DNA of 33,380 bases, from the NCBI GenBank assembly GCA_004555245.1, contig SFIS01000030.1, positions 1 through 33,380 on the forward strand. The letters are read 5' to 3'. Below are positions 7,529-15,878 of the stretch, piece after piece. The notes beneath the pieces were generated by a model. It saw only the letters and a program-made list of their open reading frames with translations, was not told the origin of the DNA and made no database searches. The DNA comes from Bacteroidales bacterium. Lineage in GTDB: Bacteria; Bacteroidota; Bacteroidia; Bacteroidales; Bacteroidaceae. The translations under genes were made by a program, and so were the position numbers. Position 1 is the stretch's first letter, and every line of letters starts with the position of its first letter.

Positions 7529-10162
7529 TCAGCGCATGGCGTGTGAATGATGCGCCAGCCTTTTCCGTCCATTGCTGATGGTGATGCCGGCTATGCCCAC
7601 ACTTGTCTGTATTCCTGCGAGTGTGTATGCCTTTGTGTTGCCGGCCTTGTCATGTCCGGCAGTTTGTGCCATTCCTGCGGCTACGGATGTTATGGATACG
7701 GTGTTTGTCTGTTTGTCGATGCGAATGGCATAGTCTCCGTCGGCTTCCGTTTCCCATTTCCTGTCTCCGGCGTCGGTGTGGTCCCACAGTGTCATGGTGC
7801 CGGGTGTGTCGCCCATGACGAACATCGGCTGCTGCCAGTCGCCGTCGAACCGTCGTGTCGCGAACTTGAAGGTGTCGCCTTTGTGCAGCCTCACCGTGGC
7901 GTTGAGGATATGCGGCAGAGAGGTGTCGGTGGCACGGACGGGGTCGGCTTTCGACAGATTCCAGCCGCAATGGTCGCCTACGAGATAGAGGGCGGGATAG
8001 CGGTCGGCTGGTGTTGTCTGCCATGCTGACCTGGCGACGCTGACGGTCATGGCGTCGAGATCGACACGGATGTCGTAGTTGGCGGATTGGAGAACCTGGA
8101 ACTTGTGGTCGTGCGGGCTGTGGCTCACGATGTCGGCGGTGGTGAGATTGTCGGAGAAGCAGCAGTCGGGGTGTGCGGCGTTGTAGCTGACGCATGAGCC
8201 CCAGTCGGTGCCGTTGGCGAATTTGAACAGCTCGCCGCCCTTCAGGAATGCCGTTGCCTTGAAGATGTTCTCGTCTGCCTGTTTCTCCATGTATATGCCT
8301 TTCGAGAGGTCGTAGGCACTCCCGCTGTCGTCTGCCACGGCTTCGCCCGTCAGAATGAGGTGTTCTTCAGCGTTTTCGATGACCACCATGCTCCAGTATT
8401 CGAGCGACGGGAGCGTGAAGGTCAGTTTGCCCGTCTCTTGCGTGAAGTCGAGCTGGTGCGGTATGCCGCCATCGACATCCGGGCTGGCTGTCCACACGCG
8501 TTTCACGCGGCGTGTCGTCGAGACGCTGACTCTGAGGTCGTGTTGCGTCACGGGTGCGGGACGTGTGCCGTTGAGGTCGCGCCATGAGAGGTCGTCGGTG
8601 TTGAGGAAATTGAGCAGGTGCATGACATCTGCCGTACCGCAGTGTTTGGCGAACGTCGTCACCTTGTATGCCTGCGGCGGCCATGTGTTGGCAGGAATGC
8701 CGTCGATAGACAGCTTCGCGTCGTAGGCGGCGGAGGATGTGGTGCCGCGCAGAAGGTTCTGATATGCCGTATGGAAATCGTAGTAGTATATGAGGCGCTC
8801 CTTCAGTTCGTCGGTCATGGCCAACGGCTTGGCGGGGAAATACTCTCGTGTGAGTATGTGGTCGCCCATCTCGAGGTGCGAGCCGCCGATGGCGAACATC
8901 ACGGCATCTGTGAGCAGGACACCGGGAGTGTTGACGAGACGGTCGCCAGAACCGCCGTTGTCTGCCTTGTCGTAGTTGATGTACGAGGCGAAGACGGTTT
9001 GCAGCCGATGGCCGCTGTAGCTGTCGTTGGCTTTTATGATGTCGAAGAGGTTGCTGAAACCGGCCTCGCCGCCCCATGTCTCGTTGTAGCAGAAATCGAC
9101 ATCCTTGCCTGCGATGTTCTGTGAGCCGTAGCTGCCGACGGCGTTCATGATGAGCCGCTTGTCGGGATGGCGGCGTTTCATGGCGTCGATGAAGAGACCG
9201 TAGTTGTAGGGAAGGTCGATGTTGTCGTTGTTGTAGGCGAAGAGCTGGTCGGCGCGCCATCCCAGCTGGTCGATCTGATAGCCGTCGAAGTCGTAGTTGG
9301 CATAAATCTCGTCGTTGCGGTCGGCGAGATAATTCTGCCAGTCGGGGTTGCCCGGATTCATGAGGAAGATGTCGCTCTGCCATGAAGACGGCAGACCGTG
9401 ATAGTCCTGACGGAGATTGCCGTTGCTGTCTTTCTTGTAAAGACCCCACTCTTTCTTCACCCCGTCGGCCTCGTAGTTCTTCCATGCGCCGAAGCAGAGA
9501 TTGTAGAAGATGGACTTCATGCCGTAGCGGTGCTGCACCTCGATGTATTTCTTCACATACTCTGTGCCTATCCAGCGGTTGCTGATATCCTGATACCAGG
9601 GGTCGAATGTGCCGTCGGTGCGGAATCTGACGGGGCGGTGGTGCATCCAGTGCCAGTCCTGAAACTGCACGCCGTTGATGTGCAGGCGGTTGAGATAGCG
9701 CATCTCCGCTTCGATGTTGGCGTTCTTGTCGATGGATCCGCCGTAGTTGTCGAACTCTGCAACGAAGCCGTAGCGCGGGAAGCGTGTCCAGTCGGACGAG
9801 ACATCGACGGCGATGGCTGCGATGTGCTGCTCAGTCCCGTCGGCGACGGTGCATACCTCTGCCATATAGCCCATGAAATCGGTCGCGGGCGGTGTCCACT
9901 GCCAGCTGCCGCCGACGGCGATGTCAGACAGGCGCTGCTCGCCTACGATGTCGATGCCGTGGCGATAGCGGACGATGGCGGACGATGGCAGCGTGCCGGA
10001 GAAGGTGAAGACAACCGTCTGTCCGGGGGTGTAGCACGCCTTGTCGGTGGAGAGAAGGAAGGCGGACTGTGCAGCGACGATGCAGGGGGAAAAGAGGGCA
10101 AGGAGGAGAATGAAAATCTTTACCGCACAGTGGGAGAGAAGGATGTGACAGGGTTGTTGCAT
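7529..10162 (-). CDS. Secreted GH66 dextranase-type enzyme, 877 aa
   Basis: Second GH66 enzyme, a paralogue of the giant one, probably an endo-dextranase. I chose the ATG at 10160-10162 because it leads straight into a signal peptide (hydrophobic IFILLLALFSPCIVAA); the open frame reaches upstream only to a TTG inside repeat-like sequence. The N-terminal sandwich (STDKACYTPGQTVVFT) and the barrel match the paralogue closely. The expected nucleophile is Asp298 in DGYQIDQLG and the acid/base is Glu361 in FCYNETW (numbering from this start). Two SusE/F-like modules follow (about 600-715 and 725-820). The final segment (AGIQTSVGIAGITISNGRK) is a worn version of the secretion tail, extended by HHSHAMR. 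The gap to the upstream gene is 69 bp. Confidence 0.9.
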   Translation of the reverse strand: MQQPCHILLSHCAVKIFILLLALFSPCIVAAQSAFLLSTDKACYTPGQTVVFTFSGTLPSSAIVRYRHGIDIVGEQRLSDIAVGGSWQWTPPATDFMGYMAEVCTVADGTEQHIAAIAVDVSSDWTRFPRYGFVAEFDNYGGSIDKNANIEAEMRYLNRLHINGVQFQDWHWMHHRPVRFRTDGTFDPWYQDISNRWIGTEYVKKYIEVQHRYGMKSIFYNLCFGAWKNYEADGVKKEWGLYKKDSNGNLRQDYHGLPSSWQSDIFLMNPGNPDWQNYLADRNDEIYANYDFDGYQIDQLGWRADQLFAYNNDNIDLPYNYGLFIDAMKRRHPDKRLIMNAVGSYGSQNIAGKDVDFCYNETWGGEAGFSNLFDIIKANDSYSGHRLQTVFASYINYDKADNGGSGDRLVNTPGVLLTDAVMFAIGGSHLEMGDHILTREYFPAKPLAMTDELKERLIYYYDFHTAYQNLLRGTTSSAAYDAKLSIDGIPANTWPPQAYKVTTFAKHCGTADVMHLLNFLNTDDLSWRDLNGTRPAPVTQHDLRVSVSTTRRVKRVWTASPDVDGGIPHQLDFTQETGKLTFTLPSLEYWSMVVIENAEEHLILTGEAVADDSGSAYDLSKGIYMEKQADENIFKATAFLKGGELFKFANGTDWGSCVSYNAAHPDCCFSDNLTTADIVSHSPHDHKFQVLQSANYDIRVDLDAMTVSVARSAWQTTPADRYPALYLVGDHCGWNLSKADPVRATDTSLPHILNATVRLHKGDTFKFATRRFDGDWQQPMFVMGDTPGTMTLWDHTDAGDRKWETEADGDYAIRIDKQTNTVSITSVAAGMAQTAGHDKAGNTKAYTLAGIQTSVGIAGITISNGRKRLAHHSHAMR

Positions 10163-10231
10163 GGGGAATGTGGTCTGAAATAAACAAAAACTATCGACTT
10201 GTAAACTCGTCAACCGTTAACTGAAAGCATT

Positions 10232-11626
10232 CTATTCGATCGCCACCTTGTGGCGGATGATACCTGTCTGTGTCGATGCACAGACGATATATATGCCGTG
10301 TGGCAACGGATGTGAGACGTAAGGGTTGTCTGTTGCGATACCTGTAGCCGTGACTGCGCCGTTGGCGGAGATGATGCATACATGTGCGACTTCGTGGCTT
10401 GACGAGACAGTGACAGCGGTTCCGTCGCTTGTGACAGTGATGCCGCTGGCGGTCTGCTGCTCGTCGATTGATGTGACGGACTGTGAGAAAGCCCTGCCGT
10501 TGGTGTCACCGATGAGCTCGCCCTTGATAGTTTCGAGTGCGGTGTTGACGGTGATGCGGTAGGTGCCGTTGCGGTCGATGGTCCATTTGATGTCAGGACC
10601 GCCCGTTGAACGGTAGCTGCTCTCGCCGAGAAGCGGCTGGTCGGCTACATAAGGATGGAAATTCACGCTCTGCCAGTTCTGTGCCGTAAGGATTTTCAGT
10701 TTGTTGGCTTCTTCGCGCCCTTCGCTCCAGTCTTTTTTCAGTACGCCTTCCCATACCAGTTCTTCCGGCTTGTCGGCTTTCGGCGTGAATGAGATGGAAG
10801 CCGGGTCGCTCCAGTAGTTCCATGACAGGGGGCAGCACCCGCCTACGAGGTAGAGCACCTTGCAGGGCTTGAACGGGCGTGCGAAGATCCGACTGTTGTC
10901 GAGAATGCCGTAGAGAGTGTAGGTGCCCGCCACCGTGACGCTCCATCCCTCTCTGCCGTCGAGGCTGTGAGCTGTAGTGAGGGACGAGGCGTAACCCTCG
11001 CCGAACGAGATGTCAACACCGTCGAAGAGCGGGAGATAATATGTGGTGGCGGCTGTGACATCATGCGTGTCGCGGATGACGAGACTGCCGGGGCGAAGCT
11101 GCAGGGCTGCCTTGAACTCGGCGCCGGCATGGAGGGGGAGGCTGACAACCTCGCCGCCAAGAGCGGAGCCGGTGGCATACAACGTGGAAGGGAGACGGAC
11201 TGGTTCTTCTTTCTCGCAGACGGACATCATCATCGTGTTCAGATCGACATGGATGGTGTATTCGCCCGTCGTCGCAGCAATGAACTTCAGGTCGCGGCTG
11301 CCGTCGAGCGTCCAGTCGGCTATGAACGCGAGATGGTAGGTGTTGCCTGCAGTGACGGGCTGATTGGCGTTGGTGGCGAGGATGTGCTTGTGGAACTCGC
11401 GTGTGTTGACGAACTTGAATTCTCCGCCTGCCTCAAGCCTGCCGCTCCAGCGGAAGACACCGTCGGCGACACGTTCCATGTCTGGTGTGGAGCTGACATC
11501 CCACTGATAGGGCGTGGCACTGCCGATGATGTAGAGTTGTGTGAGCTCCATGGAGTTTGACATGTCGGCGGCATGGACGACAGACATGAGAAGGAAGGCG
11601 GCTATTACGGATGAAAGTCTTTTCAT
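10232..11626 (-). CDS. Secreted SusE/SusF-like glucan-binding protein, 464 aa
   Basis: Probable carbohydrate-binding protein without a catalytic domain. The signal peptide is residues 1-20 (cut near VHA or HAA). Three beta modules follow: about 30-135 (LYIIGSATPYQWDVSS), about 145-255 (LYATGSALGGEVVSL), and about 258-375 (LYLVGGCCPLSWNYW, then KLKILTAQNWQSVNFHP). The middle one is the most diverged. The C-terminal 70 residues (HVCIISANGAV..., PHGIYIVCASTQTG) look like the Bacteroidetes sorting tail. There is no lipobox. It lies 14 bp after the GH31 stop and so is almost certainly in the same transcript. The binding target is inferred from its enzyme neighbours. Confidence 0.8.
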   Translation of the reverse strand: MKRLSSVIAAFLLMSVVHAADMSNSMELTQLYIIGSATPYQWDVSSTPDMERVADGVFRWSGRLEAGGEFKFVNTREFHKHILATNANQPVTAGNTYHLAFIADWTLDGSRDLKFIAATTGEYTIHVDLNTMMMSVCEKEEPVRLPSTLYATGSALGGEVVSLPLHAGAEFKAALQLRPGSLVIRDTHDVTAATTYYLPLFDGVDISFGEGYASSLTTAHSLDGREGWSVTVAGTYTLYGILDNSRIFARPFKPCKVLYLVGGCCPLSWNYWSDPASISFTPKADKPEELVWEGVLKKDWSEGREEANKLKILTAQNWQSVNFHPYVADQPLLGESSYRSTGGPDIKWTIDRNGTYRITVNTALETIKGELIGDTNGRAFSQSVTSIDEQQTASGITVTSDGTAVTVSSSHEVAHVCIISANGAVTATGIATDNPYVSHPLPHGIYIVCASTQTGIIRHKVAIE

Positions 11627-11640
11627 GACGCAAGCGTTTT

Positions 11641-14253
11641 TTATCTGTTCACGAACTTGTTTACATATATGTCGCCGTCAGCGACAACCTTGCTGACACA
11701 GAACTGCGGAGCGAACATGGAGAGATCGACGGAGAAACGGCTGGTGTCGCTGAACATCTTCTGCAACATCTGTCTGCCATTGCCGTCGCTGACAGAGAGC
11801 GACACGCTGTGGCGTATCTCGCCGAATGTGGCGGAGAGACTGTGGCTGAGACTGTCGTAAGACACTTGCGTGGCGGCTGCCTGTACTTGGCTTACCGCCG
11901 TCGCACCGCTGTATTCCACCTTTACGATACAGTCAGAAAGGCAGCTTGTCTTCGGGATGTCGATGTTGGTGCAGCGTGTTGCGGCATCGTAGCTCCATGA
12001 CGTGGTCTTGCCGTTTACGGAGATGGAGACAGGACGCGTGGTGTCGTAGATGCGAAGGTTGTATGAACGTTCAGACGGGGCTTCTGAATATGTGCCGCGG
12101 CGGGCATGGACGGTGTAGGTCGCCTTGTTGCCCGAATGGCTCTGGCTGAGACGGGTGACGGCATACTGCGATGCGTAGTCGGCATTGTCACCGTCGTCCT
12201 CGTAGAGGTTGAATGTGCCGTCGGCACCCGATACGATGTTCAGAATGAGGCGGTCGGGACGCTCCGTGACATTCATCACACTCTCAGGATTGTAAGGAAT
12301 GATGGCTCCCTGACGGAAGAAGTACGGAATCTGGGCGTCGGTGAATGTCATGGTGCGCTTGCAGGGACCTTCAATCATCTCGTTTGTGGAGACGCTCCAC
12401 CACCTGCCTTCCGGAAACCATATTTCTTTCTGCGTCATGCCGTCTGAACCGGCAGGTGTGGTGATGGGCGCAACAAGGATGTCTGAGCCGAAGAAATATT
12501 CGTTCTCGTAGATGTAAGCCTCTTCTGTCTCGGGATATTCGTAGTAGAGAGGACGGCAGAGAGAGATGCCCGTGTCGTATGCCTCGCGCGCCATAGTGTA
12601 GATGTACGGGAAGAGTGAGTAGCGGAGACGGACGGCAGAGAGGATGGTCGGGAAATTGGGGAACTTCCAGATGCGGCGCTCGATGCGCGAATCTGACGTG
12701 GCGTGGGTGCGGAAGATGGGGGTGAAGACACCGAACTGTATCCAGCGCAACACGAGGTTGGGGTTGTTGATAAGCTCGTCGTTGCTGTACATGTGACCGC
12801 CGAGGTCGTGACCCCAATAGCCGTAGCCCACGTTGGATGCTGTAGCCGTGAAATACGGTTCAAAGTCGAGTGCCTCGTAGCTGATGTTTGCATCGCCCGA
12901 GAAGCCTATCTGATAGCGGTGGCTGCCCATACCGCCCCAGCGATGGAAGATGACGGGGCGAAGGTTGCCGCGCTTCGATGCCTCGTTGAAGAAGACGTGG
13001 TTGCACCAGAATGTCTCGCTCAGGGAGTTGGTGTAGGGACTGGTGAGATACTGCTGCCAGTCGAGCCACCAGAAATCAACGCCCTCGCTCTCGTGGTCGC
13101 GGATGATGGTGTTGAAGAACGAACGGGTGAAGTCGCGGTAGTCGAGGCTCCAGCTGATGTTGTCCTTTGCACTGTTGAGATATTTGCCTGAGAGGTCACG
13201 GTTCATCTGGTCGAAATATGAGGGCGACTCAGTGCGGTTGACACCGTCGGCGGAATGGAGGTTGAGGGCAGTTTTGAAATGTTTTGAGTGCATCTCTGAC
13301 AACAGACCGCGAGGGTCGGGGATGAGATTCGTGTTCCACGACCAGCCCGTCCAGCCGCCACGACCCTCAGACATACTCGAGGCATTGCCGTTCCAGTGCC
13401 AGTCCATGTCGAGTATCATGACATCTGTCGGGATGTTGTTGGACTGTAAGTCGCTCATAATCTGGCGGTAGTCGTCAGCAGAATATGACGCATACTTGCT
13501 GTACCAATAGCCGAAGACATAGTCGGGAGGGAGAGGGATATCGCCCGAGATTCTGGTATAGTCGCTGACAGCCTGCTTGTAGTTGTGACCGTAGCCGAAG
13601 AGATAGACGTCCATAGCCTGTGCATCGGCACGCTCGCACCACCACTGATAGCCCATGTCGGCATCATCGACGAGAGCGTAAGAACGTCCGCCGTCAGGAC
13701 GTGTGGCACTCCACGAATCGTCAACGACAGCCCAGCCCGAGCGTGAGACGAGACCGTTCTCCAACTCTGAACGGCGGCTGGCATCTGTCAGACCGTCGAG
13801 AGTGCGGCATGTGCCCTTCAGGTTGAGAGGGTCGGGCTTGCCGGGATACCACACTGTCGAGACACCGCCGTTGTCGATGTTCACTGTGAGATTGGCGGGC
13901 GAGGCAGGAACGGTGCGTGGGTCTGTGCCCTTGCGGTATTTGAGCTTCAGACAGCCAGTGGAGATGTAGAGAAACGTACCGTCGTCTGAAGTGCTGAACT
14001 CAGGTACGGAGAGGCGGCGGTTGATGACGGTGAACGTGGCACGGTCCTCGAAACGTCCTGCCGGACTGTACTCGATGCGTAGCAACTCGGGTGTGAGGAC
14101 TGTGAAACGCGCATTGCCGCATGTCACTACGGCACGTGGGTCGGCAGAAGGGTCAGCTGTCGAACTGCCTCCGAAAGCGGGACATGAAGCAACGATGCAC
14201 AGCATCAGAGAAATGCAGACTGCCGGGATGTTAGAGAACAATTTCGTGTGCAT
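11641..14253 (-). CDS. Exported GH31 alpha-glucosidase-type enzyme, 870 aa
   Basis: Family 31 glycoside hydrolase, expected to cleave alpha-linked glucose from oligosaccharide ends; a transglucosylase or alpha-xylosidase role cannot be excluded. The signal peptide has a possible lipobox (VASC, Cys24), followed by Pro-Ala-Phe-Gly, so both lipoprotein processing and ordinary cleavage near Phe27 are possible. The catalytic barrel carries the nucleophile Asp398 in WWLDWQ and the acid/base Asp454 in GFSGD; ILDMDWHW (280-287) is the usual early barrel motif. The DFWWLDWQQ form recalls Bacteroidetes and Cellvibrio enzymes acting on maltose/isomaltose-type oligomers. A C-terminal beta domain with an LILNIVSGADGTFNLYEDDGD segment is typical of the family. 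It is first in the minus-strand gene series, behind the promoter at 14393-14400. Confidence 0.9.
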   Translation of the reverse strand: MHTKLFSNIPAVCISLMLCIVASCPAFGGSSTADPSADPRAVVTCGNARFTVLTPELLRIEYSPAGRFEDRATFTVINRRLSVPEFSTSDDGTFLYISTGCLKLKYRKGTDPRTVPASPANLTVNIDNGGVSTVWYPGKPDPLNLKGTCRTLDGLTDASRRSELENGLVSRSGWAVVDDSWSATRPDGGRSYALVDDADMGYQWWCERADAQAMDVYLFGYGHNYKQAVSDYTRISGDIPLPPDYVFGYWYSKYASYSADDYRQIMSDLQSNNIPTDVMILDMDWHWNGNASSMSEGRGGWTGWSWNTNLIPDPRGLLSEMHSKHFKTALNLHSADGVNRTESPSYFDQMNRDLSGKYLNSAKDNISWSLDYRDFTRSFFNTIIRDHESEGVDFWWLDWQQYLTSPYTNSLSETFWCNHVFFNEASKRGNLRPVIFHRWGGMGSHRYQIGFSGDANISYEALDFEPYFTATASNVGYGYWGHDLGGHMYSNDELINNPNLVLRWIQFGVFTPIFRTHATSDSRIERRIWKFPNFPTILSAVRLRYSLFPYIYTMAREAYDTGISLCRPLYYEYPETEEAYIYENEYFFGSDILVAPITTPAGSDGMTQKEIWFPEGRWWSVSTNEMIEGPCKRTMTFTDAQIPYFFRQGAIIPYNPESVMNVTERPDRLILNIVSGADGTFNLYEDDGDNADYASQYAVTRLSQSHSGNKATYTVHARRGTYSEAPSERSYNLRIYDTTRPVSISVNGKTTSWSYDAATRCTNIDIPKTSCLSDCIVKVEYSGATAVSQVQAAATQVSYDSLSHSLSATFGEIRHSVSLSVSDGNGRQMLQKMFSDTSRFSVDLSMFAPQFCVSKVVADGDIYVNKFVNR

Positions 14254-14271
14254 ATTATTTTATTACGATTG

Positions 14272-14327
14272 TTGACAAGTTGACAAGTTGATATGTGAAC
14301 AGGTTGGCAGGTTGACAAGTTGGCTGA
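14272..14327 (+). repeat. Tandem 8-mer repeat (TTGACAAG-type)
   Basis: Seven successive 8-nt units begin at 14272: TTGACAAG, TTGACAAG, TTGATATG, TGAACAGG, TTGGCAGG, TTGACAAG, TTGGCTGA. Three are identical and the rest differ at one to four positions. The array lies between the likely promoter and the start codon of the GH31 gene, so it would be in the 5' leader of the cluster's message. Related pieces occur at 285-297, 444-478 and 10192-10222. Confidence 0.75.
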
Positions 14328-14339
14328 AGCAAATCAAAT

Positions 14340-14356
14340 GTTGTCTCTGTTGTCGT
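14340..14356 (+). repeat. 17-nt flank motif, copy B
   Basis: This is an exact second copy of the motif at 415-431, in the same orientation. Here it lies 12 bases to the right of the 8-mer array. At the left flank it lies about 13 bases to the left of 8-mer-like sequence. Confidence 0.6.
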
Positions 14357-14392
14357 GAGATAAATTGTTTTAGTTATTGGCTTAATCGACTG

Positions 14393-14400
14393 CAAATTTA
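14393..14400 (-). promoter_or_regulatory. Likely -7 element for the GH31/GH66 cluster
   Basis: Read on the minus strand this is TAAATTTG, matching the Bacteroidetes -7 consensus TAnnTTTG. A good TTTG -33 box at 19-21 nt is not visible, so it may depend on an activator, as expected for a carbohydrate-induced cluster. Transcription would start near 14386, giving a leader of roughly 130 nt that contains the 8-mer array. Confidence 0.45.
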
Positions 14401-14690
14401 AGCAATAATTCCTGCTTTCGTATGCCCAAGTACATAATAGGTACATTTTTCTTTTTTGGTATCTCTTCTAAATAGTTATAAGACAATATGTTGTGTGAAT
14501 ATTGTGAAATCTCCAAAGTACATGTCATGTTTTCTTCTAACGACGATTTTATATCAAAAAACAGACGGAAATACTACTTTTGTCACCTATTTAGACAGTC
14601 CCTGTCACTCCAGTCAGCCAGCCTCCCGAGCCAGTTCGTTCTTTCATTCTTATGTACTCTGTAGGCGTACAAATCACAGAAAATGTGTAA
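14401..14690. other. Intergenic spacer between divergent units
   Basis: This A+T-rich spacer lies between the minus-strand glucan cluster and the plus-strand Rpn gene. The open frames crossing it show no family features. I see no hairpin, tRNA or inverted repeat. It probably holds activator sites for the glucan cluster, but none can be named. Confidence 0.4.
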
Positions 14691-14694
14691 ATGA

Positions 14695-14726
14695 TTTGGC
14701 GGTATCGGATTTTATTTGTATTTTTG
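14695..14726 (+). promoter_or_regulatory. Bacteroidetes-type promoter for the Rpn gene
   Basis: TTTG at 14695-14698, a 20-nt spacer, and TATTTTTG at 14719-14726 form a near-ideal -33/-7 pair. Transcription would begin near 14733, about 20 nt before the ATG at 14754. This excludes the longer frame beginning at 14691 as the translated product. Confidence 0.75.
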
Positions 14727-14753
14727 CCTTCGAAAAATAAAATCAATCAGATT

Positions 14754-15638
14754 ATGGAAGTGAACAACAAATATATCCGATTTGACTGGGCTGTGAAGCG
14801 TATGTTGCGTGACAAGGCAAACTTCGCCGTTCTGGAAGGACTGATAACTGTTCTTACAGGCGAGGTTGTGAAAATAGTGGAACTTTTGGAGAGCGAGGGA
14901 AACCAGGAGACCTCTACCGACAAGTTCAACCGTGTTGATATAAAAGCCAAGAACTCCAAAGGTGAGATAATTATCGTGGAAGTGCAGCTTACGCGACAAC
15001 TGTACTTCTTGCAGAGAATGCTATATGGTGTCTCAAAGGCTATAACGGAGCATATAGAAATCGGGCAAATGTACGACAATGTGAAGAAGGTCTATTCCAT
15101 AAACATCCTGTATTTTGACCTCGGGAAAGGCAGCGACTATCTTTATCATGGTCAGACAGTCTTCACCGGAGTGCATACAAACGACCATCTTGTCGTGAAT
15201 ACCAAAGAGGCGGAGGAACTCCGTATGCGTCTTCCTCATGACATCTTCCCGGAATATTATATCATACGTGTGAACGAGTTCAATAGCGTCGCCACAACCC
15301 CGATAGAGGAATGGCTTGACTATCTTAAGAACAACCGCATAAAGGACGACACCTCTACTCCCGGACTTGTCGAGGCTCGCAAAAAGCTCCTCTATATGAC
15401 CATGAGTGACAAGGAGCGCAGGGCATACGATGCCCACATGGACGACATTATGGTGCAGAATGACGTGCTTGAAACTGCCAAAAGAGAAGGTCGTGCGGAG
15501 GGTCGAGCGGAAGGTCGTGCGGAAGGAGAGCAGGTGAAAGCGGTGGCTATAGCCCGCAACCTGAAATCCATGGGCATAAGTGTAGCGGATATCAAAATGG
15601 CTACAGGGTTGAGTGACGAAGACATAATGAATATTTAG
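14754..15638 (+). CDS. Rpn-family recombination-promoting nuclease / PD-(D/E)XK putative transposase, 294 aa
   Basis: Belongs to the Rpn group of PD-(D/E)XK proteins, often labelled transposases; characterised members are DNA endonucleases that raise recA-independent recombination. The N-terminus (YIRFDWAVKRMLRDKANFAVLEGLI) is the typical family opening. The nuclease core is seen as Asp62 in VDIKAKN and Glu76-x-Gln78 in IIIVEVQ, where Gln replaces the usual Lys as is normal in this family. Around residues 243-258 is a REGRAEGRAEGRAEG tract, followed by a C-terminal helical segment (MGISVADIKMATGLSDEDI). The ATG at 14754 is chosen because the promoter lies just upstream. It stands alone, without inverted repeats or partner genes. 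Confidence 0.88.
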   Translation: MEVNNKYIRFDWAVKRMLRDKANFAVLEGLITVLTGEVVKIVELLESEGNQETSTDKFNRVDIKAKNSKGEIIIVEVQLTRQLYFLQRMLYGVSKAITEHIEIGQMYDNVKKVYSINILYFDLGKGSDYLYHGQTVFTGVHTNDHLVVNTKEAEELRMRLPHDIFPEYYIIRVNEFNSVATTPIEEWLDYLKNNRIKDDTSTPGLVEARKKLLYMTMSDKERRAYDAHMDDIMVQNDVLETAKREGRAEGRAEGRAEGEQVKAVAIARNLKSMGISVADIKMATGLSDEDIMNI

Positions 15639-15878
15639 GTGGGTTGTACAATATTCACACATTGAATACAAGTATGGTAAGTTCCCACCATGTAGTCAGT
15701 GGCTTCATGGGACAATTTTCTCTAATTTCATAGTTGCTTCCCCGCAAACGTGAGTCTGAGAACCAGACTCTGTATTTGTCAAGTGACGGTATATTAAAAT
15801 TCAAATATCTTCTGGACATTCAAAAGAAGAACATATAGAAATACATCGGCATTGTACGGTGGCAGTCTGGTGTTATAC
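15639..15878. other. Non-coding stretch after the Rpn gene
   Basis: No gene is visible. One 7-bp hairpin (GAGTCTG at 15752-15758, CAGACTC at 15764-15770, loop AGAAC) could be a weak stop for the Rpn message, but it lies more than 110 bases downstream and has no T-run. Confidence 0.4.

Noticed and set aside
10163..10213. TTG-initiated extension of the 877-aa GH66 enzyme
   Set aside because: The extra 17 codons come from repeat-like intergenic sequence, and the ATG at 10160-10162 leads directly into the signal peptide.
14691..14753. N-terminal extension of the Rpn gene (MIWRYRILFVFLPSKNK...)
   Set aside because: A strong promoter covers 14695-14726, so this part would not be transcribed, and the family normally starts near YIRFDWAVKRML.
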